Shown here piece by piece: positions 13,262-28,310 of a stretch of DNA of 64,000 bases. The stretch spans positions 1 through 64,000 of the forward strand of contig MU832162.1 in assembly GCA_029204225.1 (NCBI GenBank), read 5' to 3'. The stretch comes from Diphasiastrum complanatum (lineage: Eukaryota; Streptophyta; Lycopodiopsida; Lycopodiales; Lycopodiaceae). How positions within the stretch are numbered: position 1 is the first letter of the stretch; the number at the start of each line of letters is the position of its first letter. Below the pieces are notes generated by a model. It made no database searches and was not told the DNA's origin. It saw only the letters and a program-made list of their open reading frames with translations. The position numbers and the translations under genes were made by a program.

Positions 13262-13487
13262 GCAGGCCAGGAGCGAGGGAGAGAGAGAGACGAGGGACAG
13301 AGAGAGGGCAGGAGGGAGCAGGGGACGGAGGGAGACAGAGGAGCGAGGGAGAGAGCGAGGGGAGGACAACGAGGAGGAGCGAGCAGGGAGCAGGGGACGG
13401 AGGGAGCGGAGCGAGGAGGAGCGAGCAGGGAGCAGGGGACGGAGGGAGACAAAGGAGGGGGAGGAGCGAGTGAGCAGAGGAGCGAGG

Positions 13488-13530
<43 letters not shown>

Positions 13531-13545
13531 CGCGAGGGGGGGGAG

Positions 13546-13583
<38 letters not shown>

Positions 13584-13612
13584 TGTGTGTGTGTGTGTGA
13601 GGAGGAGAGAGA

Positions 13613-13691
<79 letters not shown>

Positions 13692-13692
13692 G
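13262..13692. repeat. Long purine-rich (GA)n/(GGAGC)n tract
   Basis: Almost all purine on the plus strand for about 430 bp. It starts with GGAGCGAGG-like minisatellite units (about 13262-13490) and passes into (GA)n broken by (GT)n and (GC)n patches. The long open frames across it in several phases are simple-sequence artefacts. Confidence 0.9.
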
Positions 13693-13699
13693 GTATGGC

Positions 13700-13800
13700 C
13701 CAATTGACACGTGTTGCAACGTGACAATGCATGGCCAGATGTGGGCCATACCCTTTGCCGGACACGTGTCAGTATGGCTGAAAAAAAATTTCGACACGTG
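13700..13800. promoter_or_regulatory. Cluster of three CACGTG (G-box) palindromes
   Basis: CACGTG occurs at 13708-13713, 13763-13768 and 13795-13800. G-boxes are bound by plant bZIP and bHLH factors. The cluster lies about 2.2 kb upstream of the F-box/MYND start codon, so a role in that gene's regulation is only a possibility. It may simply belong to the adjacent 93-bp tandem repeat. Confidence 0.3.
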
Positions 13801-13975
13801 CCGCCCAGCATGTGTTGAAACATGCTGATGTGGCGAGACAAATGTCGTGCACACACTGACCGGTGGTGTGCTGACAAAAAATTTAGACGCGTGTCGCAGA
13901 GCATGTGTTGAAACATGCTGATGTGGCGAGACAAATGTCGTGCACACACTGGCCGATGGTGTGTACACCGTCTCT
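13782..13975. repeat. Tandem duplication, 93-bp period, two copies
   Basis: The block GCATGTGTTGAAACATGCTG followed by ATGTGGCGAGACAAATGTCG recurs with a 93-bp offset (13808 and 13901). Each unit contains the palindromes CATGTGTTGAAACATG and CGACATTTGTCTCG-like. The function is unknown. Confidence 0.85.
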
Positions 13976-14054
13976 GTGTCAAGCGCACATTGGTGGACTA
14001 CAATTTTTTCAAAATTGTGGGAACATATTGATTTCTTTTTTATAAAATAAATAG

Positions 14055-14058
<4 letters not shown>

Positions 14059-14102
<44 letters not shown>
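14059..14102. repeat. (TA)n microsatellite
   Basis: An uninterrupted TA dinucleotide run of about 44 bp. Confidence 0.95.
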
Positions 14103-14106
<4 letters not shown>

Positions 14107-14631
14107 GATACTTATATTTATAAAATATTATATGGTTGCTGGTGTGAACTATCCATTCTAAATTCTAACCTCTTTATTTTTTTAGTGAAATCAACAATAT
14201 CTTAGAGTACATAGACATCCACATTTGGTTGGCTTGTTAGCTTTGTTGCTATAAAGATAAGCATCATTGCAAAGCTATCTTGTTGGTTCCGTGTTTTTGA
14301 AGGTGACATGTCTTTTTATAGGCAAATTTGAGTTGAAAAATGCGTTTTCTTTTTTGACCTTTTGAATTGCAAAACTTTTTTCTTTTCATTTTAGACGATC
14401 ATGGCAAAAATTCTTAAACTTTACTGCAAGCTTCGCTCTTGTTTGAGCTTACTTTTGCTTAAACTTCCCCTTGGGGGTGTATATATCTTTTTCATCAATG
14501 TACCTACTATACTTTTCTATGAATAAATGCACCAAGGTTTTGCTTTCTAAGATCTTTCGAATCGCCTTTGGTCATTTGCAATATATACATTTTACATCAC
14601 ATAGTACGGCCAAGAGTAGCTTAGTTTGCAA

Positions 14632-14765
14632 TGCAACTCAGTTGCAAGTAGGGCCCCACCCTCACCCAACCATTAAACAAAGTAGAAGCCTAATTTCATC
14701 ATGGTCTCACATGAATTTTCCATCGTCAGATGAGGGTGGGGCCCTTTTTGCACCCTTGGTTGCAA
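14632..14765. mobile_element. Small inverted-repeat element (MITE-like)
   Basis: A perfect 15-bp inverted repeat, AGGGCCCCACCCTCA (14650-14664) and its complement (14731-14745), is nested in a looser outer pair (GCAACTCAGTTGCAAG on the left, CACCCTTGGTTGC on the right). The total length is about 134 bp and it has no coding capacity. No clear target duplication was found, so the superfamily is unassigned. Confidence 0.55.
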
Positions 14766-15358
14766 TACCTAATATGTTCTTTCATATGGCCAAGCCAAGG
14801 AGCATAAAGCTCTAAATGTGTATTCACACGAGCCAACACCCAAGATTCAAGCATGAGCCTACATGGGCACAAGTCCAAGTCAACAAATGCAAAGGACCAC
14901 CTATTTATTTTCTCAGTCAAGTTTTAACTAGAAGTATGATTTTATGTCAACATGAAATCTCCACATATATATAGTCATACCCACACTAGTGCTAGTGCAA
15001 GCTTGAATCTTGACTATTGCATGAGTGGAAATCATTGTGCTTCTTCTTGGCTTGGCCATAAATACACATTATATGTAACAATGATATTTCTACCACTGGC
15101 AAAAGAAAAATAGTAAAAACTTTTAAATACATTAGGGCTGTTTTCACTCAAAGTGTTTGGTAAGTCCCGATCTTGAAATATTGACTTGTCATTGGTTGTT
15201 GAAAACATTGTAGCCCCTACCCACTTCACACTAAAGGGGACTTACCTCTACCCAAAAGTCATTATGGCCCAAATGTCAAAGTGTGTAAGGGACAATGATT
15301 CATGTCTTTCTTTGCTCGAACTAATTCTTTTCCACATTAGTAAGCAAGCCATCAAGAG

Positions 15359-15838
15359 ATGATGGTCCAGCATTTCCAGATGAGACTCTCTCTCTCGCCA
15401 ATTGGTGGGCAGCCTGATTTACCTTACTACCACCAGGCCAGATATTGCTTATGCGGTTGGGATCACAACTCAATTCATAAGCCTACCGAAGCACATTGGA
15501 AGGCAGCCAAGTGGATCCTACGATATGTGAGAGGGATGATGACTTATGGGATTGGATACACTGATGATGAAGACCTTCAGCTGGAAGGTTATTCAGATTC
15601 TGATTGGGCAAGTGATAGAGACGATCGGAGATTGATGACAGGCTATTGCTTTAGCCTAGGTTCACGGGCTATATCATGGTGCAGCAAGAAGCAGCCTACT
15701 ATTGCCCTATCATCTACTGAAGCTGAGTACAGGACGACTACGAGGTCCGCCTGTGAAGCCATTCTAGGTCATCTGACTAGGTTTATGTTTTCGCTTGTCT
15801 CCCATCTATGCATCTTGCAATTTTGCAATCAATTTTAG
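15359..15838 (+). pseudogene. Ty1/copia RT tail and RNase H remnant
   Basis: The frame holds HWKAAKWILRYVRGM, then YSDSDWASDRDDRRLMTGY, then ISWCSKKQPTIALSSTEAEY, the standard copia RNase H order. The upstream part, where LMYAMLCTRPD-like sequence should be, is frame-shifted (15359-15470). No LTR pair was found around it. RNase H would remove the RNA strand during cDNA synthesis. The fragment is 5'-truncated and inactive. Confidence 0.8.
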
Positions 15839-16479
15839 GTTGTCTTCAAATGAATCTCTTAGGCAACAATTGGGCAAGTAATGGGCAATATAGGCACTAT
15901 GTATAGATGTTGTGTAGATGATGTTGTTGGTCTTATATCTTGTTGGGAAAACTTTGCTTGAGCAAGGATATAGCTTCAACATCATTTGCTGAGGATTTAT
16001 GAAGTCTTGGTTTGAATAACATTTAGCACTCTCTAGACCCTACTTGCATCTTTTTTTTCCCTTCGAAGTTGGCTTCTTGCTGTATGAACAATAGATGACT
16101 TGCAAGAATAAAAATAGAAATGGCTAGTATATTGCCCTAGACATTCACAATGATAATAAGAACTAGGCAAGGTACAAAAGTAGATTATGGGTTCTTAATC
16201 TTTTTGAAGGAACCCAATGTCACTGCAATCTAGTCTATTAGTGTGTATACACATACTTGAACATTCATGCTAGTACTTCCAATACATATTGTCTATTGTT
16301 AATTGCATTGTGGACATTTTGTTGTGTGGTAACCCATCTCTCACTTGAAATTCCTTGGCTTCTTCAAATTGAGAACCTCTTCAATGCATTTAAAGTGTGA
16401 TGCTCTTTCCTTTACACCATGCTTCTTTGGAATATTTTCTAGTATAAATTTTCTTTATGCCATGCATTCATCATTTATT

Positions 16480-16485
<6 letters not shown>
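15839..16485. other. Non-coding stretch, nothing recognised
   Basis: AT-rich DNA between the copia remnant and the (CT)n tract. No supported feature. Confidence 0.4.

Positions 16486-16553
<68 letters not shown>
16486..16553. repeat. (CT)n microsatellite
   Basis: About 68 bp of CT dinucleotide. Unlike the tracts at 39860 and 45859, the sequence before it lacks the LINE tail hairpin. Confidence 0.95.
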
Positions 16554-16556
<3 letters not shown>

Positions 16557-16836
16557 CATTTTTCTACACTAGCAATTGCTATCTTCAGGACAAATTTTAG
16601 CCAATTGATTTACTACTTGCTCTCAAATAAATCCATCTCTAACATTAATGTATTTAATTTTTCTATGACAATCACTTCATGCTATTTTAATGACATGTTG
16701 TAGAAAACCAACCTCTTATAACCTATGCGGGCCCTCTTTTGAGGATTTAATGGCTCCTCTATTAGGAGGTGATCCAAGTTCCAGTACTCCTATTAAAGCC
16801 TCATGCATCTTTTTCCATGTATAGGTGCTATCTTCT

Positions 16837-19800
16837 TGTAGTGTAGGCATCCCAAAGGGAGCCAGGAACCACGACTTAGCTTCCTAGCCTTCAACTTTTG
16901 CCATCCAAACCCACTTGACATACAAGCAGCCAACTCGCCAACAACGATCAGACTTAACCAACTTGAAGTTCCGAAAACCAACATTGAGATCCAACCTGGC
17001 GCCATGCCAGATCGGGGGTCCCGATATGGGTAAACTGGCACACCACAAGTCGGAGGCTCAGCTCTTTGTACTGAAAGATTACATAACCTGAAAATATATC
17101 TTTGTCTGGGAAAAGCGTAGACTTGATATCGCTTTCGTAAAATCCAAAAACCTTATTAACTGGTGACAGAGGCCTTTCTTTGAAATGTTCACCCCTGTCG
17201 CTTCTGACTTTCGACTTTGGAACTCCTTTGAGCTTCTGATTTGTCCTTGATGCACTTTGTGTTGAGCTCTGAGCTCCAAATTTGTTCACTTTCGCACAGG
17301 TATCAGGGCTCCCTGAGCCAAAGGATTTATCGTTTGATTGCCCACTTTATGGTCCACTCCGTGCCTTGTTGCTTCTGCACCTTGATTTCTCTCCTTGTCC
17401 CAGCCTGATCTTGATACTTTTCCATCTTGGCTCTTTAAGGTAGGCAAAGATTGAGTACTCCGCAATGCACCTCTCACTTAGCTTGAAGTAGCTCTTTGAA
17501 TCAGCCCAAATGTAACCATTGACCTCGTGGAAAGCCAAAGGGTCACACTAGTTTGATCCGCATCCGAACTATCTCTTCGCGTTTGTTTGAAGCGCCATGT
17601 CCGTCGCGCAAAACTTGACTTTCACAATTCCATCACTGGTCAGTTGCCTCACAGTCAAACATTGAGCTTGGCTTCAAGTAGCTCTCTTTGAATCAGACAT
17701 ATGCACCCAGAGTTTGCACTAGTCCGATCTCAACGCGAACTATCCCTTAGCGTCCGTTCGAAATACCAAGTCTCTCATGCAAGACTCAACTTTTGCAGTT
17801 CCTTCATTCATCAGCCGACTTACACGTAACACAAGCCAGTGTACTCATATGTTTCATCATCATTGCTGGTCCAGAGAAAGCCCATAACAAACTTTCCTAT
17901 CCACAACAAAAACTTGTCAACTTATTAGGTCCAAAGTTCGCCAGTCTCCTCGTGTGAGTATGGCTAGGTCACCTTGAATTTGCCCCCATTTTGATCAACT
18001 TTCATTCAAAATTTGTCCCAAGAGAGAGGTGTGTGTGATAGTTCCCCTCCACTTATAAAATCAGCTGATCGGACTTAGAGTAGAGTTCTTCAGACAAAAA
18101 GCCTTTCCAACACTTTGCTTCCCATCTGCTAGGATTATGGCTCGATCCAACTTGTTGCCAATCTCTGATGAGGATCCTAGTCTTTCCCCTTTGAGGAAAA
18201 ACCTGGTGGCCATCCCAAAATGAAGACCAACTGCTCCATAGAAGATCTCCCCTGAAATTGCCCTTTCCAACTTTTGACTTCCTGCTTGCGTCTGGTGGGT
18301 GTTGTCGCAAATGAAACTAACCCAAGAAACAGGTTAGCCATCCATCCTTTGCAATCCTTGAGTCGTTTCGTTGCCGTTCACGTGCGAGTACTTGAACTGC
18401 AAATCCGCCCCACCGATTCTGTAGTCCTGTTTGTTTGATGGTATCAGCCTTCAAAAGAAAAGGTTCCTTCTCGAGCCATCAGCTCCTTGTATCACAAGCA
18501 ATCATGCAAACCAGGCAAAGCACGAGTACTAAGACTAACCACGAATACATACAAGTAAGACACTCAGGCAGGTTTACTAACTAGTAACAAAGACAAGGTC
18601 CCCCTTTGAGATGGTCCTGCCAACGGACCTTTGCCTGGCCGCGCCCATACAAATCGATCACGGAATCAGCCCACATAGGACACCCCTCCAACTATCCATG
18701 CTTTCACCATTAAGCAGCACATTGCCTCAGTCACGCCCCACCACTTTTTGGTCGATAGCCCTTATAGCTAAACGATCGGCAGCTATCCCGCACCGGCAGC
18801 TAACCACCCGTGCTTTACACCCGAATTCGAGCAGCATCTCTGTATCAATGGTTAACCCGTACAGTTCGAATATGTCGCCCCGCACCCCACAAGGCACAGA
18901 CCGTGCTTACACCAACCTAATGGCAGCACACAGCCTCATCTGTCCTACGTGCAGACAGCGCCAGGCCCGAATCGCGAGAACTGACCGTGCTTACACCTCA
19001 AGGGCAGCACTTTGACTCATCAAGTCCCTCGTTCTGCCAACCACCCCGACCGTGGACGCACCCGTGCTTACACTGTGGGCAGCACCTTGCACAACAGTTG
19101 TCTTGATGAACCCCAAACCATGGCCATTTCCGTGAGATCCGCATAGCTGACCGGCCAGTCGGCTCTGATACCACATGTAGCGCAGGCATCCCAAAGGGAG
19201 CCGGGAACCATGACTTAGCTTCCCAGCCTTCAACTTTTGCCATCCAAACCCACTTGACATACAAGCAGCCAACTCGCCAACAACGATCAAACTTAACCAA
19301 CTTGAAGTTCCGAAAACCAACATTGAGATCCAACCTGGCGCCATGCCAGATCGGGGGTCCCGATATGGGTGACTTCCCTCCAAGCAAGCCGCCCGACATA
19401 CATCAAACCTAACCAACTCGAAGCTTCGTTACAAACGAGTAACATCCATTCCAAGCAAGTGGTCTGACTTACATCAGACTTAACCAACTGAAAGCTTCGT
19501 CATGAGCGCTAGAAGCCAACCTGGCGCCACGCCAGACTGGACAGCCATAAACAGGTAACTTCCACCCAAGCAAGCCATCCAACTCAGCCGACAGGTTAGA
19601 GCCCGTTTCCCAAGAGCTAAACCCATTCACGTTCATGCAAGGAACACTCAGAACCACAAGCCGCGACAGATATGGAGACAACCAATTCCTAGAACAAATG
19701 GTCTCGACAGCATACCACTGGCACCACGGACCGAATGGTCCCGACGGCATACCGCTGGCGTCCCGGGATACGACCCTCAGCTATGTGCCAAGTTAAAAAT

Positions 19801-20060
19801 TTTGAAAGCGGCCTTACAATTGGCGCTTTTACCGAACACTGAAACCCAGAAGGTAATCAGAGTCAGTTTGAGGAAAATCCCACTTTATTGATAAATCTGA
19901 GAAGGTTACATTTCAAGTGTGTGACCGACCCTAGTCTCCGGGGCGCTAGCATGCCAAGGCGAGAGCCATGACAACATTCCAGCAAGGGAGGCTGAGACTT
20001 GGTTAGAGCTCGCCCTGAGTCGCAACCCGCACTCCCCTATAGTATTGGTGTGATTCGGCA
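16837..20060 (-). mobile_element. Non-autonomous LTR retroelement (LARD/TRIM-like), minus orientation
   Basis: About 195 bp starting TGTAG(T/C)G(T/C)AGGCATCCC are repeated nearly exactly at 16837-17031 and 19176-19371. Just left of the second copy, at 19161-19173, is GGCTCTGATACCA, the complement of the usual initiator-Met tRNA primer-binding site. This places the 5' LTR on the right and the element on the minus strand. The right LTR runs on past the shared part and contains degenerate internal repeats (AACCAACT-GAAGCTTCGT near 19410 and 19480). The interior (17032-19160) has no gag or pol motif, only short open frames. The right boundary is approximate. Confidence 0.6.
19161..19173 (-). other. 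Primer-binding site of the non-autonomous LTR element
   Basis: On the minus strand this reads TGGTATCAGAGCC, complementary to the 3' end of plant initiator methionine tRNA. It is two bases from the LTR end at 19176. Confidence 0.7.
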
Positions 20061-20264
20061 CCCCCCTCTACCCAAGCTGGTAAAGCACGTTTTTCTCTCT
20101 CTAGGATTTTCTCTTTCTAGAAAGTCATTTTCTCTCTCTAGATTTTATTGATCCCCAGGCTTCCTTTAATCATGCCTAGATCGTGTGAGGTGATTGCACA
20201 TCGATCTGAGCTCTCTAGACTGCGCTAGAACCGATCAAAGATTTTCAGCCATAGGAACTTGGCG

Positions 20265-20375
20265 CCGGCTGGATTCTGGTCACAGTGGCGCCGGGAGCGG
20301 CGCCGGCACCGTTGGCTCCGGGAGCAGCAGGGGCGCTGCTGGCACCGGGGACATAGCTGGCGCCGGAAGTAAAGC
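20265..20375. other. GC-rich island in AT-rich DNA
   Basis: The word GGCGCC(G) recurs five times (TGGCGCCGG, GCGGCGCCGGCACCG), with GGCTCCGGG and GGCACCGGG between. The plus-strand frame over it is Gly/Ala/Ser-rich (20194-20412) with no known domain. It may be a small CpG-like island or a fragment of a retroelement. Confidence 0.3.
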
Positions 20376-20412
20376 TTGTAAAGGTAGCTTTACAACACTT
20401 CTCCTCCATTAG

Positions 20413-21485
20413 ACTCACTGTTATGGCATATATCCTCATTATTCGTGTTGTGTTAAAAATATTTGTACATAATCACTTGTATTTGCCAAGCTAATTCTCT
20501 TGTTTGTGTATTAAATTCAACCAGTCAAATCTATGCCTTATGTCCAATTTTGTTGTGTACATTTTAAAGTTGAAAAATCTTGGATGTCATGTGGTGATGA
20601 TGTTGATGTTTTTATTGGCATATGTTGGTTTTATGCATTAGGCCTAAAGTAGCTAATACGATTTGTTATAGTGTCTATTCAGTGCAGGTTGTTATATTGG
20701 CTATTGTAGTGCTTAAGGGATCATAAGGGAAATTCTAATGCAGATAGATACTCGATTAAAAACATGGAAATTTTCTAGATCAATGCACACCATCTAAAAG
20801 TTTCATTTTCTAGCTCCAAAGGCCACATATCCTTTAAAAGATGTTGTGCATTTAAAGGCTCCAAAAAAGATTTAAGATAGTTCATTACTATTTGGAGTGA
20901 TGTTGCACCAAACTAAAATTAGTATACAATTATCTTTCCTTTTTATAAAATAGTATAGAAGAAGATTAATCACACATTGATTTATTGCCTATATAAGCAA
21001 TCCAAATAGCATCTTCTTGTAGAATATGTACAATGTATAGTAAAAAAAGGTAGGGTCCAACCAAGGAGCAAAAATGTTATGTTTGCTTCATATTATCATG
21101 TTTGAAAAAAATGTTGATGTGATCATAAAGTATGTAGATTGTAAAGAGTTCAAGGATGTATGTGATATCGAAGAAAGATACCATGTGGGCCATGCCATTT
21201 TGACCAAACTGCATTTGTTATTGGGTATTGTCTTGTCATTGCTCAATATTGCAAGCATTTCACCAATTTAGCAAAAGACTAATTTTGTATTCCGTATAGG
21301 CTTCAACCTATAAGTTCAAGCTTGTCAATACTTATATAACTTCATACATTTATTTAGATCAACTTTCAAATATAGTAGCATTGACCACTTCAATCTCGAT
21401 GTATATATATGCTTTCATCTTTCAAGGTTGAAACCCAAAGCTTCCTTTGTATATGTTTAAACGAATGTCTATATGCTTAGACGAC
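20413..21485. other. Non-coding stretch, nothing recognised
   Basis: AT-rich sequence without supported genes or paired repeats. Confidence 0.4.
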
Positions 21486-21716
21486 TTAAGCACGATAATA
21501 GTAAAGTCAAATTGTTGAAGGAAATACGTCAATTGGGCTATTCGAAACTAAGGAGTTCTAATTTAAGCACAATAATAGTAAAGTCAAATTGTTGAAGGAA
21601 ATACGTCAATTGGGCTATTCAAAACTAAGGAGTTCTAATTTAAGCACAATAATAGTAAAGTCAAACTGTTGAAGGAAATATGTCAATTGGGCTATTCAAA
21701 ACTAAGGAGTTCTAAT
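21486..21716. repeat. Tandem repeat, three copies of 77 bp
   Basis: Units beginning TTAAGCAC(G/A)ATAATAG start at 21486, 21563 and 21640 and end with AAGGAGTTCTAATT. They differ from each other at only a few positions, so the expansion is recent. No coding role is visible. Confidence 0.95.
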
Positions 21717-22992
<1,276 letters not shown>

Positions 22993-23489
22993 CAATCAGA
23001 GTTATCTATAATTAGCGTTATCACGAGGAAATGCAAATAGAGGTGAAGCAAAATGAGGTTGTTATTGCGACAATTGAAGTGGAGGAGGACTAGAGTCTAA
23101 AATATATACGATCGAAACTTACAATGCTCCAATTTGACATACCTCAAAGCTATGGTTTTCAAGTAAATGGAAGAATGATACGTTTTTGTATTTAAATAGT
23201 CTGTTATGTAATTGTTATCCTGTTATTTATTAATATTGATTTATTGATAGACCATTTGCAATGTTAATGCAGATTAGAGCAAGGCAAGAAGATCATATCC
23301 CATGCAAAGATTTATTGTCAAGCATAGAAATTGTCGAAACAAAATAAAGCTTTGATGAATCAGTAAATCTACAATAATGGTGAGCTTAATTAACTTTCCT
23401 TGTGAAATTCTAGATTGCTAACTTTTGGCTCCTTTTATATTAACCCACATTGTTTATTGAAAAATGTAATTCCATTGTTTTCATGTAGA

Positions 23490-24165
23490 AATTGTAGAGA
23501 ATTGTCCGCAATTTCTACCGTCATGGCAAAAATTGCAGAAAAAAATTGCAAAAAACTTCTGCAATTTTTGTCGTCATCACAGAATTTGCGAAAAAAAAAG
23601 TGCGAAAAAGATTTTTCGCAATTTTTTGGTCATGGCCAAAATTGTGAAAAATGTTTTTGCGGCAGAAATTGCAGAAAACATTGAATAAAATTTTTCGCAA
23701 TTTCTCCTGTCGTGGAAAACATTACAGACAAAGTTGTGGATACATATTTTCGCAATTTTTGGGCCATGGCAGAATTTGCGAAAAATGTTTCTGTTGCAAA
23801 AATTGCAAAAAAAAACTGTAGAAAGTTTTTCGCAATTTTTTCCATCGTGGTAGAAATTGCAGACAAAATTGTGAAAAAAATTTATTGCAATTTTTAAGCC
23901 ATGGCAGAAATTGCGAAAAACTTTCCACAGCTGAAATTGCAAAACAAATTGCAAAAAGTTGTTCGCAATTTCGCTCGTCATGGTAGAAATCGCAGACAAA
24001 ACTGCGAAAAAAAATTCCACAATTTTTAGACATGGCAGAAATTGCAAAAGTTGTTGCAAATTGCGGACAAAATTGTGGAAAATTGCGGAGAAAATTGCGA
24101 AAATTTTTCGCAATTTTTGCCATCACAGCAAGAATTGCATAAAAAAAAATTCTGCAATTTTTAAT
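23490..24165. repeat. Left array of TTTTTCGCAATTTTT / AAATTGCGAAAAA motifs
   Basis: The motif and its complement alternate for about 670 bp, spaced by CATGGCAGAAATT-like linkers. The larger unit repeats about every 130-136 bp (linkers near 23765, 23901 and 24032). The same motifs form a second array at 27440-27990, on the other side of a tnpA-like gene. En/Spm (CACTA) transposons carry such subterminal arrays as TNPA binding sites. I infer that this is the left subterminal region. No CACTA terminus was found. Confidence 0.65.
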
Positions 24166-25313
24166 CTAGCATCGACCATAGCGTCGATTATCGGAAGCCG
24201 AATTGTTGGTAAGTCGCGGTTTCTTTTCATTTCAATTTTCGATTTTTGAGCACGAAGAGGAGGATATTTTTGCGCCTAGCGGTGGTGCTGCTCTCTATGG
24301 CTCTTGATGCTTGATCCTTCTTATGCTTTTTTGTCACAGCCAAGCTCTCTACCTTTTCGCCTTAGCCAGGGCTTGGAGAAAAAGTGGAGCATTGGACAAA
24401 AAGGTGAGCACCATAGCCAACATTCAAAAGTTTACTTGTTTTTCTTTGATACATTTGTGTTTATTGTTGTTTTCATCAGAGTTAAAGCTTTTTAAAAGCT
24501 TGAGGTAAAGCTATTTAAAAGCTTGTAAACCTTTTGAAAGAGAGCATAATAAAGCTTCTCAAAAGGAGTAAAGCTATTTAAAAGGGTGTAAAGCTTGGAG
24601 TAGGGCTTGGAGTAAAGTAAGTTTTTTGAAAACCTTGATGACTCTCTATCCTTTTATCTCTCTCATTGACACTCTTTTGTTTCCCTTTCATTAGAGTTAA
24701 AATAGTTTGAGTAAAGCTTGGAGTAAAGCTTGTTCTCCCTCTCTCTCTTTGTCTCTGAGTCTGTTTCTCTCTCTCATTGACACTCTTTTTTCTCACTTTT
24801 ATCACAGTATCCTCAATTTGGAATAAAGTTTCTTGGGGTAAAGCTTTTGAAACAAAGTTTTTGGAGACAAGGTGAGCATTGTTTATTGTGAATCTTGTTT
24901 TTTTGTTTTGTTGAAATATTGTTGTTTTGTTTTGTTAAAATCTTGTTGATTTGTTTGTGAGTATTTTCTTTCAATTGAAACTTTCTAAAATAATGTGAAG
25001 ATCATATGCTACAGCTTGATAAAGATAAATGTTTTAAAATCATGAAAACAAGTAAGATAGTTGAAAAGGGCTTTAGCGTTTAGAGTTTAGATTAAAGGAT
25101 TTATAGAAAGGGTATACATGAGGACATGATATAAGAGATTTAGGGTAAAATATTTAAATTAAAGATTTAGAAACAATGGATCAAAGGTAAGGATTATCAG
25201 AGAGAAATTGAATAAAAAGAGGATAAAGTTTATGTTTAGGTTTGTGGTTATAGTTAATTTTACGTTTTATGTTTATCATTGTTATCTTAATGTAGTTCAT
25301 TTTTTATATGCAG
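24166..25313 (+). other. Probable intron-bearing 5' leader of the tnpA-like gene
   Basis: Good donor sites (TTG|GTAAGT near 24209; AAG|GTGAGC near 24402 and 24871) are followed by an acceptor ending ATATGCAG directly before the ATG at 25314. Short AAAGCTT-containing words repeat between 24480 and 24850. This is consistent with an untranslated leader with one or more introns, but the true exon set cannot be fixed. Confidence 0.45.
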
Positions 25314-26998
<1,685 letters not shown>

Positions 26999-27439
26999 AT
27001 GAAGATGATGAAAAGTTTATCCTAGGTTAGTTCACTTTCTCATTTCTTCTTTCTCTCTCTCCATCTCTTTCTATTGAAACTTGGTACGGTCCTAGCTATC
27101 TACATAAAGAGAGGGAGAGGGAGAGAGACAAAGAGAGAGAAAGAGAGAATGAGAATGAGAGAGAGAATGAGATATATTCCTTATTTCAGTTTTGATCATG
27201 CATCATGTTGCTATAGAGGAGGATCCAATGCTACAACAGTTGGGTTCAGCTCAGCCGTTATCTATAGTTAAAGAGATTTAACCCTCATTAGAGAGATAGA
27301 GATAAGTTTTCTTACAATTTCATAATCTTTTTCATATGTCATGTAGCGTGCAACTATAGAGAAGGATCCGACGCCACGACAATCATGTTTAGCTCAACCG
27401 TTATCTGAGGTAAAGAACTTGCTATTGAGGTTTAGGGTT

Positions 27440-27990
27440 TAGGGTTGGTGATATTTTTTGCAATTTTAGCCAACAAGTTGCAGGTATTTATTCGCAATTT
27501 TTTTGGCAAAAATTGTCAAAACAATTGCGGAAATTCATTTCCGCAAATTTTTTCAAAATAGTGTATAAAAAATGCGAAAAATAAATGCGCAATTTATATT
27601 CTATGGCGAATTTATTTTTCGCAAATTTTTGACACTATTTTGAAAAAAATTACAAAAATGAATTTCCATAATTTTTTTCGCAATTTTTTCACAAAAATTT
27701 GCGGAAAAATATCCGCAATTTTTGCCACAACAATTGCAAAAATTTTCGCAATTTTTTTGACAATTTTTGCCCAAAAAATCTGGCAAAAACAAATTGCGAA
27801 AACAAATTGTGGAAATAAATCCGCAATTATTATGCCAAAAAATTGCAGGTGGGTTTTCGCAATTTTTTTATTGTTAATCTAGCCATAAAAATTACGAAAA
27901 ATTAGCCAAAAAAATTGTGGATCCGAAATTGCGCATTTGCCAAAAAAATTGCGGAAACCGTTTCCGCAATTTTTTTTCTCAATTTTTGCC
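27440..27990. repeat. Right array of AAATTGCGAAAA / TTTTCGCAATTT motifs
   Basis: Same motif class as the left array at 23490-24165, in both orientations, over about 550 bp. With the tnpA-like gene between them, the two arrays define a candidate element of about 4.5 kb. No terminal TAGTG was found at the outer edge. Confidence 0.6.
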
Positions 27991-27992
27991 AC

Positions 27993-28145
27993 CTTTACAA
28001 CTCATAAACATTTTTTCATAATCAAATTAGACCTACATTTAGAAGATAAGAAAGTAACTTTAGATGGACTTATTTAGGTGACCTTATTATGTTTTAAATA
28101 TAGATTTATTTTTATTATGAAAAAATGTTCATTAAGTTGTAAAAG
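27993..28145. mobile_element. Palindromic MITE-like element
   Basis: The left arm starts CTTTACAACTCATAAACATT and the right arm ends AATGTTCATTAAGTTGTAAAAG. The arms are inverted repeats of about 50 bp with few mismatches (shared core TTTTTTCATAAT). The total length is about 153 bp. A related single arm is at 28311-28405. Confidence 0.65.
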
Positions 28146-28310
28146 TTAGTATATCGTCATGCTACCTTCAAAATTTTCAAAAGAAAAATATTTAAAGATT
28201 TACCTGATTTGGCTAGCATGCCAACGTGCTATCCACATTGGCTCCAAAAAAACTTAATTTTTAAAAAAAAACTTTAAAAAAAATTGTATGCTAACATGCG
28301 GACATGCTAA

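Noticed and set aside
13205-13988. Three overlapping minus-strand frames of 186-257 codons and a plus-strand frame of 154 codons
   Set aside because: They run through (GA)n/(CT)n simple sequence and consist of Ser-Leu or Arg-Glu repeats. They are artefacts of the microsatellite.
18611-19015. Plus-strand open frame of 134 codons in the non-autonomous LTR element
   Set aside because: No known motif, and antisense to the element's direction. Probably a chance frame in a less AT-rich patch.
23577-24126. Minus-strand frames of 134-178 codons rich in Phe, Ile, Cys and Asn
   Set aside because: They are read from the repeated GCAATTTTT array and repeat the same peptide phrase. This is a repeat artefact, not a protein gene.
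27431-27446. Two TTTAGGG units, the plant telomere repeat
   Set aside because: Only two copies in an interior region next to the motif array. Too short to be a telomere tract.
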